Source: Pseudomonas sp. 7SR1
GTDB lineage: Bacteria > Pseudomonadota > Gammaproteobacteria > Pseudomonadales > Pseudomonadaceae
Assembly (NCBI RefSeq): GCF_900156465.1
Contig: NZ_LT707064.1
Span: 620,001 to 684,000 of the forward strand
Direction: 5' to 3'
DNA length: 64,000 nucleotides
In this document: positions 9,099 to 19,134 of the stretch, piece after piece
Layout: each line of letters begins with the position of its first letter
How positions within the stretch are numbered: position 1 is the stretch's first letter
Notes under the pieces: generated by a model
Databases searched by the model: none
Seen by the model: the letters and a program-made list of their open reading frames with translations, nothing else
Told to the model about the DNA's origin: nothing
Position numbers and translations under genes: made by a program

Positions 9099-10067
9099 AT
9101 GTCACTGCTAGAAATCAAGAATCTCAACGTCCGCTTCGGCGATGCCAACGCCGTTCCAGTGGTCGACGGCCTGGACCTGACCGTGGAAAAGGGTGAAGTG
9201 CTGGCCATCGTCGGCGAGTCGGGATCCGGCAAGTCCGTGACCATGATGGCGTTGATGGGTCTGATCGATCATCCCGGTATCGTCACGGCCGACGCGCTGA
9301 ACTTCGACGGCAAGAACATGCTCAAGCTCAACAGCCGCCAGCGTCGGCAGATTGTCGGCAAGGACCTGGCGATGGTGTTCCAGGACCCGATGACCGCGCT
9401 CAACCCCAGCTATACCGTGGGTTTCCAGATCGAGGAAGTGCTGCGCCTGCACCTGAAGATGACCGGCAAGGCGGCCCGCAAGCGCGCCATCGAACTGCTG
9501 GAAAAAGTCGAGATCCCCGGCGCCGCCAACCGCATGGACGCCTACCCTCACCAACTGTCCGGTGGCATGAGCCAGCGCGTGGCGATTGCCATGGCCATCG
9601 CCGGCGAACCGAAGCTGCTGATCGCCGACGAACCCACCACCGCCCTGGACGTGACCATCCAGGCCCAGATCATGGACCTGCTGCTGGCGTTGCAGAAAGA
9701 GCAGAACATGGGTCTCGTGCTGATTACCCACGACCTAGCCGTGGTGGCCGAAACCGCCCAGCGCGTGTGCGTGATGTATGCCGGGCAGGCCGTGGAAGTG
9801 GGCAAGGTCCCGCAGTTGTTCGACATTCCCGCCCACCCGTACAGCGAAGCGTTGCTGGCGGCGATTCCGGAACACAGCATGGGTGCCGAGCGCCTGGCCA
9901 CACTGCCGGGCATCGTCCCCGGTCGCTACGACCGTCCCCAGGGCTGCCTGCTGTCGCCGCGCTGTCCGTACGTGCAGGATAACTGCCGCCAGCAACGTCC
10001 CGCCCTCGACCCGAAAACCAACAGCCTCGCCCGCTGCTTCTACCCGTTGAACCAGGAGGTGGCGTGA
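9099..10067 (+). CDS. dppD: Dipeptide ABC transporter ATPase DppD
   Basis: A 322-residue ATP-binding subunit that powers peptide import with DppF. Walker A (G-E-S-G-S-G-K-S) is at residues 39-46, the signature L-S-G-G-M-S-Q-R near 155 and Walker B L-L-I-A-D-E-P near 175. The C-terminal oligopeptide-transporter extension contains the cysteine pattern seen in DppD/OppD proteins. The start at 9099 follows GAGGAG; earlier in-frame starts lie inside dppC. The stop overlaps the dppF start in a TGATG arrangement, implying translational coupling. Confidence 0.97.
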   Translation: MSLLEIKNLNVRFGDANAVPVVDGLDLTVEKGEVLAIVGESGSGKSVTMMALMGLIDHPGIVTADALNFDGKNMLKLNSRQRRQIVGKDLAMVFQDPMTALNPSYTVGFQIEEVLRLHLKMTGKAARKRAIELLEKVEIPGAANRMDAYPHQLSGGMSQRVAIAMAIAGEPKLLIADEPTTALDVTIQAQIMDLLLALQKEQNMGLVLITHDLAVVAETAQRVCVMYAGQAVEVGKVPQLFDIPAHPYSEALLAAIPEHSMGAERLATLPGIVPGRYDRPQGCLLSPRCPYVQDNCRQQRPALDPKTNSLARCFYPLNQEVA

Positions 10068-11047
10068 TGGCCGTCGTACTTACCGCCCGTGACCTGACCC
10101 GTCACTACGAAGTGTCCCGCGGCATGTTCAAGGGCCACGCCACCGTGCGCGCCCTCAATGGCGTGTCGTTCGAACTGGAGGCCGGCAAGACCCTGGCCGT
10201 GGTGGGCGAATCCGGTTGCGGCAAATCCACCCTCGCCCGGGCCCTGACGCTGATCGAGGAGCCGACCGCCGGTTCCCTGAAAATCGCCGGGCAGGAAGTG
10301 GCCGGCGCCAACAAGGCCGAGCGCAAGCAGTTGCGCAAGGACGTGCAGATGGTGTTCCAGAGCCCCTATGCGTCCCTCAACCCACGGCAGAAGATCGGCG
10401 ATCAACTGGCCGAGCCGTTGTTGATCAACACCAGCCTGTCGGCTTCCGAACGGCGGGAAAAAGTCCAGGCGATGATGAAGCAGGTGGGACTGCGCCCCGA
10501 GCATTACCAGCGCTATCCGCACATGTTCTCCGGCGGCCAGCGCCAGCGCATCGCCCTGGCCCGCGCCATGATGCTGCAGCCCAAGGTACTGGTGGCGGAC
10601 GAACCGACTTCGGCCCTGGACGTTTCGATCCAGGCCCAGGTGCTGAACCTGTTCATGGACCTGCAGCAGGAATTCAACACCGCCTATGTGTTCATTTCCC
10701 ACAACCTGGCGGTGGTGCAGCACGTCGCTGACGATGTGATGGTGATGTACCTCGGCCGTCCGGTGGAAATGGGCCCCAAGGAAGCCATCTACAGCCGCCC
10801 GCTGCACCCGTATACCCAGGCGCTGCTGTCGGCTACCCCGACCATCCATCCGGACCCGAACAAGCCGAAGATCAAGATCGTCGGCGAGCTGCCCAACCCG
10901 CTCAACCCGCCACCCGGCTGCGCCTTCCACAAGCGCTGCCCTTACGCCACCGAGCGCTGCAAGACCGAAGAGCCGGCCCTGCGCCTGCTGGATAACCGTC
11001 AGGTAGCGTGTCACTACGCCGAGCAGTTCCTCGGCGGTGCGGCATAA
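10067..11047 (+). CDS. dppF: Dipeptide ABC transporter ATPase DppF
   Basis: A 326-residue ATP-binding subunit that pairs with DppD. Walker A (G-E-S-G-C-G-K-S) is at residues 47-54, the signature F-S-G-G-Q-R-Q-R follows near 155, and Walker B reads V-L-V-A-D-E-P. It has the C-terminal cysteine-containing extension (G-C-A-F-H-K-R-C-P) of the family. The ATG at 10067 sits behind GGAGGT and overlaps the dppD stop by one base. It is the last gene of the peptide locus. Confidence 0.97.
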   Translation: MAVVLTARDLTRHYEVSRGMFKGHATVRALNGVSFELEAGKTLAVVGESGCGKSTLARALTLIEEPTAGSLKIAGQEVAGANKAERKQLRKDVQMVFQSPYASLNPRQKIGDQLAEPLLINTSLSASERREKVQAMMKQVGLRPEHYQRYPHMFSGGQRQRIALARAMMLQPKVLVADEPTSALDVSIQAQVLNLFMDLQQEFNTAYVFISHNLAVVQHVADDVMVMYLGRPVEMGPKEAIYSRPLHPYTQALLSATPTIHPDPNKPKIKIVGELPNPLNPPPGCAFHKRCPYATERCKTEEPALRLLDNRQVACHYAEQFLGGAA

Positions 11048-11090
11048 GAGCCTGATTGGAAGGGCGGTATTGTCTATCAATGACACACCG

Positions 11091-11232
11091 CCCTTGTGGC
11101 GAGGGGATTCATCCCCGTTGGGCTGCGCAGCCCCCCTGAAAACTGACCATTCAATGTTCCAGACAAAAATCATGTCTGAAGTTTTGGGGGCTGCTTTGCA
11201 GCCCAGCGGGGATGAATCCCCTCGCCACAGGG
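11091..11232. repeat. Large inverted repeat, REPIN-like
   Basis: Two nearly identical arms face each other. Left arm 11091-11135 contains TGTGGCGAGGGGATTCATCC and GGGCTGCGCAGCCCCC; right arm 11186-11232 is its reverse complement (GGGGGCTGCTTTGCAGCCC ... GGATGAATCCCCTCGCCACA). The 50-base centre has its own small palindrome (AGACA...TGTCT, 11161-11177). This is the doublet form of a Pseudomonas REP element. It lies between dppF and the stop codon of the next minus-strand gene. Confidence 0.85.
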
Positions 11233-11233
11233 T

Positions 11234-11695
11234 TCAGGCCAAGGCAAACCGCTGACGCATGCTCTTACCCCAGGGCGATGCCCCAATGGCCTGCCCCTCT
11301 CCTTTAATCCACACAGCCTGCCCATCGAGATTGACTTCAAAATTGAACCCCAGCAGCACCTGCCATTGCGCTGAGTCGGACGACGTAAAATCCACCCGCT
11401 CCCGGGTAATGGAACCGCCCTGCCAGTCCATGGTTCGCTCTCCCGCGATCTCATAGTAGGCGCCCGCGCCTTCAATAGAAGGAAACCGATAGACCTTCGG
11501 CTCCCGACCGCGCTCGGGAATATAGAAGATCAGCTCTCTCTGACGCCCATCGCCGCCTCTCCAACTGGCCTGGATCACAAAATCCTCACTGCTCTCGTCA
11601 GCCATCAACGTGAGCGAAGTTGAATCAAACGCGACGCCGCCTACCCATCCCTTCAAGTATCCCATCGCTTGTGCTGATTGGTCGTTGATGCTCAT
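11234..11695 (-). CDS. Hypothetical protein, 153 residues
   Basis: I do not recognise this protein. The ATG at 11695 follows GGAGAG; a GTG five codons upstream is possible but poorly placed. It has no signal peptide or membrane helix. The sequence alternates hydrophobic and polar residues with many Gly, Trp and Tyr, suggesting a beta-rich soluble fold. It has its own gap on both sides, so it is probably monocistronic, and its stop codon almost touches the inverted repeat. Codon use looks native. Confidence 0.7.
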   Translation of the reverse strand: MSINDQSAQAMGYLKGWVGGVAFDSTSLTLMADESSEDFVIQASWRGGDGRQRELIFYIPERGREPKVYRFPSIEGAGAYYEIAGERTMDWQGGSITRERVDFTSSDSAQWQVLLGFNFEVNLDGQAVWIKGEGQAIGASPWGKSMRQRFALA

Positions 11696-11807
11696 TTTTC
11701 TGCTCTCCACTCCCAGCTGAATCGCATTCGAGTTATAAGAGCCAACCGCACAAGCGTCTACTGTCAGACCTGACAGTGAATGATGGGTTTACCCGGACGC
11801 ACACATA

Positions 11808-11838
11808 AAAAACGCCCTGTTACCAGGGCGTTTTTTAT
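11808..11838 (-). terminator. Terminator of the small acidic protein gene
   Basis: AAAAAACGCCCTG and CAGGGCGTTTTTT form a 7-bp GC-rich stem extended by A/T pairs around a short TTAC loop. The structure has T runs on both strands, so it can end transcripts in either direction. It lies 28 bases after the stop of the 11866-12093 gene. Confidence 0.8.
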
Positions 11839-11865
11839 TGAAAGCAGCGAACCGCGACGCCTGGA

Positions 11866-12093
11866 TCAGGTCTGGCTATCGCCCTCTTCATCCGTATCGA
11901 TGGACGAGTCGTCATCGTCCGTATCGCCGGATGTCCCTTCGTCATTCGTCGCGATCATCATCGCGCCCTGCGTCACCTGGCCATTGAGCGCCTGCTTGTC
12001 ATGTTCATCGCACTCGGCCCAGGCGAGCGATGAACCGAGGGACAGCATCACCAGCACTTTCAATACGAACATCATGTGCAGAAACCTGTTCAT
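11866..12093 (-). CDS. Small exported protein with an acidic tail, 75 residues
   Basis: A signal peptide (M-N-R-F-L-H..., hydrophobic core, cleavage after A-W-A near residue 26) precedes a 49-residue mature part. Its last ~25 residues are mostly Asp, Glu, Ser, Thr and Gly (T-D-D-D-D-S-S-I-D-T-D-E-E-G-D). The ATG is behind AGAGGAA and a terminator follows, so this is a credible expressed gene. The acidic tail could bind cations such as Ca2+, but no EF-hand is present and the function is unknown. A single Cys follows the predicted cleavage site, but not in a standard lipobox. Confidence 0.75.
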   Translation of the reverse strand: MNRFLHMMFVLKVLVMLSLGSSLAWAECDEHDKQALNGQVTQGAMMIATNDEGTSGDTDDDDSSIDTDEEGDSQT

Positions 12094-12226
12094 AGCCGAT
12101 TCCTCTTGTCTGAAATGAAGCCGTGACCCGACGGCATCCGGGATACCACTCCCCTAGAGGCTGGCTCCTAAGGATTAGGACGCGCAACCCGAGGCAGAAT
12201 GCCCTGAACCTACAGACCACTTTCGA

Positions 12227-12250
12227 ATAACGCTTATTTCCAAGCGTTAT
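12227..12250. other. Perfect stem-loop downstream of dctM
   Basis: ATAACGCTT (12227-12235) and AAGCGTTAT (12242-12250) form a perfect 9-bp stem with a 6-base loop. On the minus strand it lies about 45 bases beyond the dctM stop. It lacks a strong T run, so it is more likely an mRNA 3' end structure than an efficient terminator. Confidence 0.45.
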
Positions 12251-12293
12251 GCTGTGTAGCGGCCCGCAGGCCGGTCTCCCGACAGAATCAGGC

Positions 12294-13577
12294 TCAGCTC
12301 ATGCCCATCCAGTTAGGCAGCACCAGGGAAATCCACGGCACATAGGTAATCAGGACCAGGAACGCCAGCAGAATCATCAACCAGGGCATGGCCGCCCGAA
12401 TGGTGGCGGGCAGGGACATGCCGGTCACGGCCGACGTGACGAACAGATTCAGCCCCACCGGCGGCGTGATCAAGCCGATTTCCAGGTTCACGACCATGAT
12501 GATGCCCAGGTGGATCGGATCTATGCCCAGCTTCATGGCGATGGGAAACAGGATCGGTGCCAGGATCAGGATGATCGCCGAAGGCTCCATGAACGCACCG
12601 GCAATCAGCAGCACGATGTTCACCACCAGCAGGAACGTCACGGGGGTCAGGCCGGCATCGAGCACCCACGCGGTGATTTGCTGCGGCAATTGCTCGGTGG
12701 TCAGCACATGAGCGAAGAGCATGGCGTTGGCGATGATGAACATCAACATGATGCTCAACTTGGCCGATTCCAGCAGCACCTTGGGCGTCTCGCGGAACGA
12801 GAGGTCCTTGTAGACGAACAATGCGATGAACGCCGAGTACACCGCAGCCACGGCGGCCGCCTCGGTCGGTGTGAACATTCCTGAATAGATCCCGCCAAGA
12901 ATGATGACCATCAGCAACAGGCCCCAGATCGCCTGGCGCGCGGTGCTCAGCCACTCCCGCAGTGTCGCCCTGGGCATGGCCGGCAGGTTTTTCTTCACCG
13001 CGACGATGTAGATCGCCACCATCAATGCAAACCCCAGCAGCAGGCCTGGGACGACACCGGCCATGAACAGCTTGCCCACCGACGTTTCTGTCGCGGCGGC
13101 ATAGACCACCATGACGATCGATGGCGGGATCAATATCCCCAGGGTGCCAGCATTGCACACGATGCCCGCCCCAAACGCCTGTGGATAACCCGAGCGCACC
13201 ATCCCCGCAATGGCGATGGAGCCAACCGCCGCCACGGTTGCCGGGCTGGAGCCCGAGAGTGCCGCAAACAGCATGCACGCCAGCACCGCCGCGATCGCCA
13301 GCCCGCCACGGATATGTCCGACGCAGGCGTTGGCGAAATCGATCAGCCTTCGTGCCACGCCGCCCGTGGTCATGAACGCACCCGCCAGCAGGAAGAATGG
13401 AATCGCCAGCAACGTATAGTGTTCGGACGTTTCGAACAGCTTGATCGCCAGCGAACGCACCGAGTCGGGGCTGAAGAAGATGATGGTCAGCGAACCGGCC
13501 AACCCCAACGAAATCGCAATGGGCACGCCGATGAACATCAGCACGAACAGCGCCACGAACAGGAAGGCAATGGTCAT
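12294..13577 (-). CDS. dctM: TRAP transporter large permease DctM
   Basis: A 427-residue membrane protein of the DctM/YiaN family with about 12 hydrophobic segments, forming the ion-coupled channel of a tripartite TRAP importer. The N-terminal V-P-I-A-I-S-L-G-L-A-G motif and the G-A-F-M-T-T-G-G-V-A-R-R-L-I-D-F segment are typical. Its start overlaps the dctQ stop by four bases (ATGA), so translation is coupled. The operon order is dctP-dctQ-dctM. The likely substrate is C4-dicarboxylates, inferred from the binding protein. Confidence 0.95.
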   Translation of the reverse strand: MTIAFLFVALFVLMFIGVPIAISLGLAGSLTIIFFSPDSVRSLAIKLFETSEHYTLLAIPFFLLAGAFMTTGGVARRLIDFANACVGHIRGGLAIAAVLACMLFAALSGSSPATVAAVGSIAIAGMVRSGYPQAFGAGIVCNAGTLGILIPPSIVMVVYAAATETSVGKLFMAGVVPGLLLGFALMVAIYIVAVKKNLPAMPRATLREWLSTARQAIWGLLLMVIILGGIYSGMFTPTEAAAVAAVYSAFIALFVYKDLSFRETPKVLLESAKLSIMLMFIIANAMLFAHVLTTEQLPQQITAWVLDAGLTPVTFLLVVNIVLLIAGAFMEPSAIILILAPILFPIAMKLGIDPIHLGIIMVVNLEIGLITPPVGLNLFVTSAVTGMSLPATIRAAMPWLMILLAFLVLITYVPWISLVLPNWMGMS

Positions 13578-14206
13578 GGTCTGTCTTCCTCGTGTTCGGT
13601 CAGCTTGACGGCTTCGGCCGCTTCATCGGCCAGGCCCAGGCCCGTCTGGCGATTACCCAGGATCCGGACAAGAATTTCGGCGAACCGGATGAACACCAGG
13701 GCGAAGCCGACCGGCACGATCAGGCCGATGTGCCATTGCATGATGCCGAAATGGCCCAGGTCCTCGGCGCCGATCTGGGCAATCATCAGGGTGTTGATCC
13801 ATTCGAAGCTCGCCACCGCCAGCAACCCGGCGTAAGCGAGGCAGCACAGGCAAGCGATGACACCGATGAAGCGTTGCACCGGCTTGCTGGCCAGTTTCAC
13901 CAACGCATCGACACCGATGTGCCCGGCGGTGCGGACACCGTAGGACAGCCCGAAAAAAATCAGCCAACCAAACAGTGCCTTGGTCAGGGACGTGCTCCAG
14001 GTCATGGCCTGAGCCATGGCCATGATGGAATCGCCCGTGGCGAACAGCAGCTCACTGGCGCCCGGCCAACGGTCACCCAGGCTGTAGAAGACGCTGTAGA
14101 GATTGTTGAGCACCACATAGACGAAGGTAACCAGCGTCATGGCGGCGAGGAGGAAGGCGATGAACCCTTCCTCGAAATGTTCCCAGGTGCGCCGAAGGGC
14201 GTTCAT
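13574..14206 (-). CDS. dctQ: TRAP transporter small permease DctQ
   Basis: A 210-residue four-helix membrane protein of the DctQ family, the partner of DctM. The start at 14206 (M-N-A-L-R-R) follows AGAGGT at a normal distance; the frame is open upstream to 14272, but that segment is not protein-like. The first helix (F-L-L-A-A-M-T-L-V-T-F) and the W-x-x-x-x-x-x-F-x-W-L-I-F-F-G region are typical. It sits 66 bases after dctP and overlaps dctM. Confidence 0.93.
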   Translation of the reverse strand: MNALRRTWEHFEEGFIAFLLAAMTLVTFVYVVLNNLYSVFYSLGDRWPGASELLFATGDSIMAMAQAMTWSTSLTKALFGWLIFFGLSYGVRTAGHIGVDALVKLASKPVQRFIGVIACLCCLAYAGLLAVASFEWINTLMIAQIGAEDLGHFGIMQWHIGLIVPVGFALVFIRFAEILVRILGNRQTGLGLADEAAEAVKLTEHEEDRP

Positions 14207-14272
14207 GGCGTGACCTCTGCTGTGGAAGACGACGACAGGCCGACGCTGCCGGACGGCAGCGCGGCCAACCAA

Positions 14273-15310
<1,038 letters not shown>

Positions 15311-15357
15311 TCAAAACGCGGTGCACGGCGAAACAATCTGAGTCTAGGCAGAAAAAC

Positions 15358-15538
15358 GGCTTGCCGGAGGGCGATGAAGATTTTCAAACGGTTGGCGAAC
15401 AAACGCCGCAGGGGAGGCAAGCCACGGAGGCAGGCCCCTATGACGCGCAGATTCGGATCTGATGGGATTTTTCGGCGATTCGACGGTATCGCCTGGATGA
15501 CTTGGAATGGGGGAGCCAGGCCAGCCCCCCATTTTTTT
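15358..15538 (+). ncRNA. Candidate structured small RNA with its own terminator
   Basis: On the plus strand, between two minus-strand genes, there is a run of stem-loops: GGCTTGCC (15358-15365) with GGCAAGCC (15416-15423) enclosing a GGCG/CGCC hairpin; CAGAT/ATCTG (15448-15461); GGCGAT/ATCGCC (15474-15493); then the terminator at 15507-15538. No plus-strand protein gene could own that terminator. No strong promoter is obvious; a weak one (TTCAAA at 15310, AACAAT at 15332) would start transcription near 15345. The 5' end is uncertain, and expression is inferred only. Confidence 0.4.
15507..15538 (+). terminator. Orphan plus-strand Rho-independent terminator
   Basis: ATGGGGG (15507-15513) pairs perfectly with CCCCCAT (15526-15532), followed by a run of seven T (15532-15538). 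On the minus strand the hairpin is preceded by the A run and has no T run after it, so it is a plus-strand terminator rather than the end of prfC. Confidence 0.7.
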
Positions 15539-15551
15539 GCCGCTTTGACGT

Positions 15552-17135
15552 TTAGTGATGCTCGCGGGTCGCGCGGAATTTCACATCCGGCCAGCGCTCT
15601 TCCATCAGCGCCAGGTTGACCCGGGTCGGTGCCAGGTAGGTCAGGTGACCGCCACCGTCCAATGCCAGGTTTTCCACGGCCTTGTTGGAAAATTCCTCGA
15701 GCTTCTTCTTGTCGCTGCAATCGACCCAGCGGGCCGAGTACACGGTGATCGGCTCATAGGAACATTCGACCTTGTATTCCTCTTTCAAGCGACTGGCGAC
15801 CACATCGAACTGCAGCACACCCACGGCGCCGAGGATGATGTCGTTGCTGCGCTCCGGGAAGAACACCTGGGTGGCACCCTCTTCGGCCAGTTGCTGCAAG
15901 CCCTGGCGCAGCTGCTTGGACTTGAGCGGGTCCTTCAGGCGTACGCGGCGGAACAGCTCCGGGGCGAAGTGCGGGATGCCGGTGAAGCCCAGGGTTTCGC
16001 CTTCGGTGAAGGTGTCGCCGATCTGGATGGTGCCATGGTTGTGCAAACCGATGATGTCACCGGCGAAGGCTTCTTCCAGCTGCTCGCGTTCCGAGGAGAA
16101 GAAGGTCAGGGCGTCGCCGATGCGCACGTCCTTGCCCGTGCGCACGTGGCGCATCTTCATGCCTTTCTCGTATTTGCCCGAGCAGATGCGCATGAACGCG
16201 ATACGGTCGCGGTGCTTGGGGTCCATGTTCGCCTGGATCTTGAAGATGAAGCCCGAGAACTTCTCCTCCACCGGATCCACGGTGCGCTCGTTGGCAACCC
16301 GTGGCAGTGGACGCGGGGCCCAGTCCACCACGGCATCGAGCACATGGTCCACGCCGAAGTTGCCCAGGGCGGTGCCGAAGAACACCGGCGTCATCTGGCC
16401 GTCGATGAAGGCCTGCTGGTCGAATTCGTGGCAGGCGCCCTGCACCAGCTCCAGTTGCTCGATGAAGCGTTCGTACTCGTCCCCCAGGTGTGCGCGCGCC
16501 TCGTCGGAGTCCAGGCGTTCGATGATCTTGGTTTCAGTGCGCTCGTGGCCGTGACCGGCGGTGTAGACGATGATGTAGTCGCCAGCCAGGTGGTACACGC
16601 CCTTGAAGTCGCGGTAGCAGCCGATCGGCCAGGTGATCGGCGCCGCCTTGATCTTGAGCACCGCTTCGATCTCGTCGAGCAGCTCGATCGGATCACGGAT
16701 GTCGCGGTCGAGCTTGTTGATGAAGCTGACGATCGGGGTATCGCGAAGGCGGCAGACGTCCATCAGGGCGATGGTCCGCGGCTCGACGCCCTTACCGCCG
16801 TCGAGGACCATCAGCGCCGAGTCCACCGCCGTCAGGGTGCGGTAGGTATCCTCGGAGAAGTCTTCGTGGCCCGGGGTGTCGAGCAGGTTGATCATGTGAT
16901 CGCGATACGGGAACTGCATCACCGACGTGGTAATCGAGATACCCCGCTGCTTTTCCATCTCCATCCAGTCGGAGGTGGCATGACGGTCGGACTTGCGGGA
17001 TTTCACCGTGCCGGCGACCGCAATGGCCTTGCCCATCAGCAAGAGCTTTTCGGTGATGGTGGTCTTACCCGCGTCGGGGTGGGAAATAATGGCGAAAGTG
17101 CGGCGTTTCGCGACTTCGGCGGCCTGTTTGGTCAT
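15552..17135 (-). CDS. prfC: Peptide chain release factor 3 (RF3)
   Basis: A 527-residue GTPase that recycles RF1/RF2 from the ribosome after termination. The G1 loop is H-P-D-A-G-K-T-T near residues 20-27, G3 is D-T-P-G-H-E-D and G4 is N-K-L-D, followed by domain II and the RF3 C-terminal domain. The start at 17135 (M-T-K-Q-A-A-E-V) gives the standard length; the longer frame to 17204 is unsupported. It appears monocistronic. Confidence 0.97.
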   Translation of the reverse strand: MTKQAAEVAKRRTFAIISHPDAGKTTITEKLLLMGKAIAVAGTVKSRKSDRHATSDWMEMEKQRGISITTSVMQFPYRDHMINLLDTPGHEDFSEDTYRTLTAVDSALMVLDGGKGVEPRTIALMDVCRLRDTPIVSFINKLDRDIRDPIELLDEIEAVLKIKAAPITWPIGCYRDFKGVYHLAGDYIIVYTAGHGHERTETKIIERLDSDEARAHLGDEYERFIEQLELVQGACHEFDQQAFIDGQMTPVFFGTALGNFGVDHVLDAVVDWAPRPLPRVANERTVDPVEEKFSGFIFKIQANMDPKHRDRIAFMRICSGKYEKGMKMRHVRTGKDVRIGDALTFFSSEREQLEEAFAGDIIGLHNHGTIQIGDTFTEGETLGFTGIPHFAPELFRRVRLKDPLKSKQLRQGLQQLAEEGATQVFFPERSNDIILGAVGVLQFDVVASRLKEEYKVECSYEPITVYSARWVDCSDKKKLEEFSNKAVENLALDGGGHLTYLAPTRVNLALMEERWPDVKFRATREHH

Positions 17136-17487
17136 GGGAAATCGCCTGGCAGGTGGTTCAAAAAAGGGCGGCGAGTATAGCCCAAAACCACTGCCCTGGA
17201 CCACCGTACGTAAGGGCAGTCCCCGCCCGGACGCCCAATCTGCCGGAGCCCGACGGCATCCCGGGAGGGAACCTTTTCGACAGCACGCACGTCCACTCCC
17301 CTGTTACGGCTTCGCCAGGGCCTGAAAAATCAGCATGTTAGCCTGGCGAGGCTGCGCTCATGGCTCCAATGACCTGCCGTTCGCCGGCATTGGCAGAGCC
17401 GCTTCTCGCGCCCCTTTTCCCGACACCCCTCATGGGGGCTGCCGCCAGGGAAAGCGGGTGCCGACCGAAAGAAAAAGGAGTCCGCCT
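17136..17487. other. Gap between prfC and the OpuC-type operon
   Basis: A 352-base non-coding stretch between divergently transcribed genes. It should hold promoters for prfC and for the osmolyte-transporter operon. Frames crossing it lack ribosome-binding sites. I could not pick out a convincing -35/-10 pair, and no repeat or RNA is evident. Confidence 0.5.
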
Positions 17488-18204
17488 GTGGCTATCCGCT
17501 ATGGCAAAGGGCTGACAGGAGGCGTGGTCGTCGTCGCGCTCCTGGCCCTGTTGGTCCACTGGATCGGCATCGATACGATCCAACATTATCGCGACGACTT
17601 GCTGTTCTATCTCCAGGCTCACCTGATGCTGGTCGTGGTTTCCATGCTGGCGGCCCTGGTCGTCGGCCTTCCCGCCGGCGTCGTCCTCAGCCGTCCCGCC
17701 ATGGCCGGGCGCGCCGAGCGCTTCATGCAACTGTTCAACATCGGCAACACCGTGCCGCCCCTGGCCGTACTGGCCATCGCCCTGGGCATCCTGGGCATCG
17801 GCAGCGGGCCCGCCATCTTCGCCCTGTTCCTCGCCTCGCTGCTGCCCATCGTGCGCAACACCTATGAGGGTCTGAAGAACGTCCAGGGCTCTCTCAAGGA
17901 AGCCGCCACCGGCATCGGCATGACCCCGCGCCAGGTGCTGTGGAAAGTCGAGCTGCCCAACGCCGTGCCGATCATCGTCGGCGGCGTGCGCGTGGCACTG
18001 GCCATCAACGTCGGCACCGCACCGCTGGCCTTCCTGATCGGCGCCAACAGCCTCGGCAGCCTGATCTTCCCCGGCATCGCCTTGAACAACCAGCCGCAAC
18101 TGCTGCTCGGCGCGGCCTGCACCGCCCTGTTGGCGCTGCTGCTCGACGGCCTGGTGACACTGGCCAGCCGCCTCTGGCTGGAACGCGGCCTGCGCCCGTC
18201 ATAA
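17488..18204 (+). CDS. opuCD: Betaine/choline-type ABC transporter permease (first of two)
   Basis: A 238-residue inner-membrane permease with about six helices and the EAA loop (K-E-A-A-T-G-I-G-M-T, residues ~135-150). This is characteristic of the OpuC/OsmVWXY/YehZYXW family that imports compatible solutes. A GTG at 17488 is taken as the start because AAGGAG lies seven bases upstream and it gives the expected short N-terminus; the upstream ATG at 17335 adds about 50 non-membrane residues. It is the first gene of a four-gene operon (permease, binding protein, permease, ATPase). The opuC letters are by analogy. Confidence 0.88.
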   Translation: MAIRYGKGLTGGVVVVALLALLVHWIGIDTIQHYRDDLLFYLQAHLMLVVVSMLAALVVGLPAGVVLSRPAMAGRAERFMQLFNIGNTVPPLAVLAIALGILGIGSGPAIFALFLASLLPIVRNTYEGLKNVQGSLKEAATGIGMTPRQVLWKVELPNAVPIIVGGVRVALAINVGTAPLAFLIGANSLGSLIFPGIALNNQPQLLLGAACTALLALLLDGLVTLASRLWLERGLRPS

Positions 18205-18228
18205 ACCCGGTTGGATAAAGGAATCGTG

Positions 18229-19122
18229 ATGAAGAAGACAAGCTTGTTGCTGGGCTGCCTGCTGCTGTTCGCAGGGATAGCCCAGGGCGCGGAAAAACCA
18301 CTGATCCGCCTCGGCGCCCGGGTGTTCACCGAACAGACCCTGCTGGCGGAAATCACTGCCCAGTACCTGCGCGCCAAAGGCTACGACGCGCAGATCACCG
18401 GCGGCCTTGGCAGCAACCTGGCCCGCAGCGCCCATGAGACCGGGCAACTGGACCTGCTTTGGGAATACACCGGGGTGTCACTGGTGTCCTACAACCATGT
18501 CACGGAAAAACTCGACAGCGCCCAGTCCTATGCCCGGGTGAAAGAACTCGATGCGAAAAAAGGCCTGGTCTGGCTTTCACCGTCGAAATTCAGCAACACC
18601 TACGCACTGGCCTTGCCCGAGAAAGTCGCCCGGCAGTACCCGCAGATCAACAACATCAGTCAGCTCAACGCCGTGCTGCAGGCCGAAGCCGACGACAGTC
18701 ACCTGGTGGCGCTGGATACCGAATTCGCCAACCGCTCCGACGGTCTGGCGGGCATGGTGGAACAGTACGGCATGGACCTGACCCGCAAGAACATTCGGCA
18801 GATGGATGCGGGCCTGGTCTATACCGCGCTGCGCAACAGCCAGGTATTCGCCGGGCTGGTCTACACCACCGATGGCCGGCTGAACGCCTTCAAGCTGAAA
18901 CTGCTGGAAGACGACAGGCACTACTTCCCCGACTACACCGCCGCGCCGGTGGTGCGCCAAGCCTTCCTTGACGCGCATCCGCAACTGGCTGCCCAGCTCA
19001 AGCCACTGGCCGAACTGTTCGATGACCAGACCATGCGCCAGCTCAACGCCCGTGTGGACGTCGACCACGAGAGCCCTTCCGCTGTCGCGGCCGATTTCCT
19101 GCGCCAACACCCAATCGACTGA
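18229..19122 (+). CDS. opuCC: Periplasmic betaine/choline-type substrate-binding protein
   Basis: A 297-residue OpuAC-like binding protein. A short signal peptide (M-K-K-T-S-L-L-L..., cleavage after A-Q-G near 21) precedes a mature protein with R-L-G-A-R-V-F-T-E-Q and L-L-W-E-Y-T-G, motifs of quaternary-amine-binding proteins. The ATG at 18229 follows AAAGGAA; an in-frame ATG six codons earlier is unlikely. It lies 24 bases after the first permease and 12 before the second. The ligand is probably glycine betaine, choline, carnitine or a related osmolyte; which one cannot be told here. Confidence 0.9.
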   Translation: MKKTSLLLGCLLLFAGIAQGAEKPLIRLGARVFTEQTLLAEITAQYLRAKGYDAQITGGLGSNLARSAHETGQLDLLWEYTGVSLVSYNHVTEKLDSAQSYARVKELDAKKGLVWLSPSKFSNTYALALPEKVARQYPQINNISQLNAVLQAEADDSHLVALDTEFANRSDGLAGMVEQYGMDLTRKNIRQMDAGLVYTALRNSQVFAGLVYTTDGRLNAFKLKLLEDDRHYFPDYTAAPVVRQAFLDAHPQLAAQLKPLAELFDDQTMRQLNARVDVDHESPSAVAADFLRQHPID

Positions 19123-19134
19123 GGAGGAAAAGTC

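Noticed and set aside
12094..12293. A gene between the small acidic protein and dctM
   Set aside because: No frame has a ribosome-binding site and plausible composition; only a stem-loop at 12227-12250 is visible.
15358..15538. Assigning the candidate RNA to RsmX/RsmY/RsmZ because of its GGA motifs
   Set aside because: No GacA-type upstream element (TGTAAG...CTTACA) is visible, the sequence does not resemble the Rsm RNAs I remember, and several GGA triplets are expected by chance in GC-rich DNA of this length.
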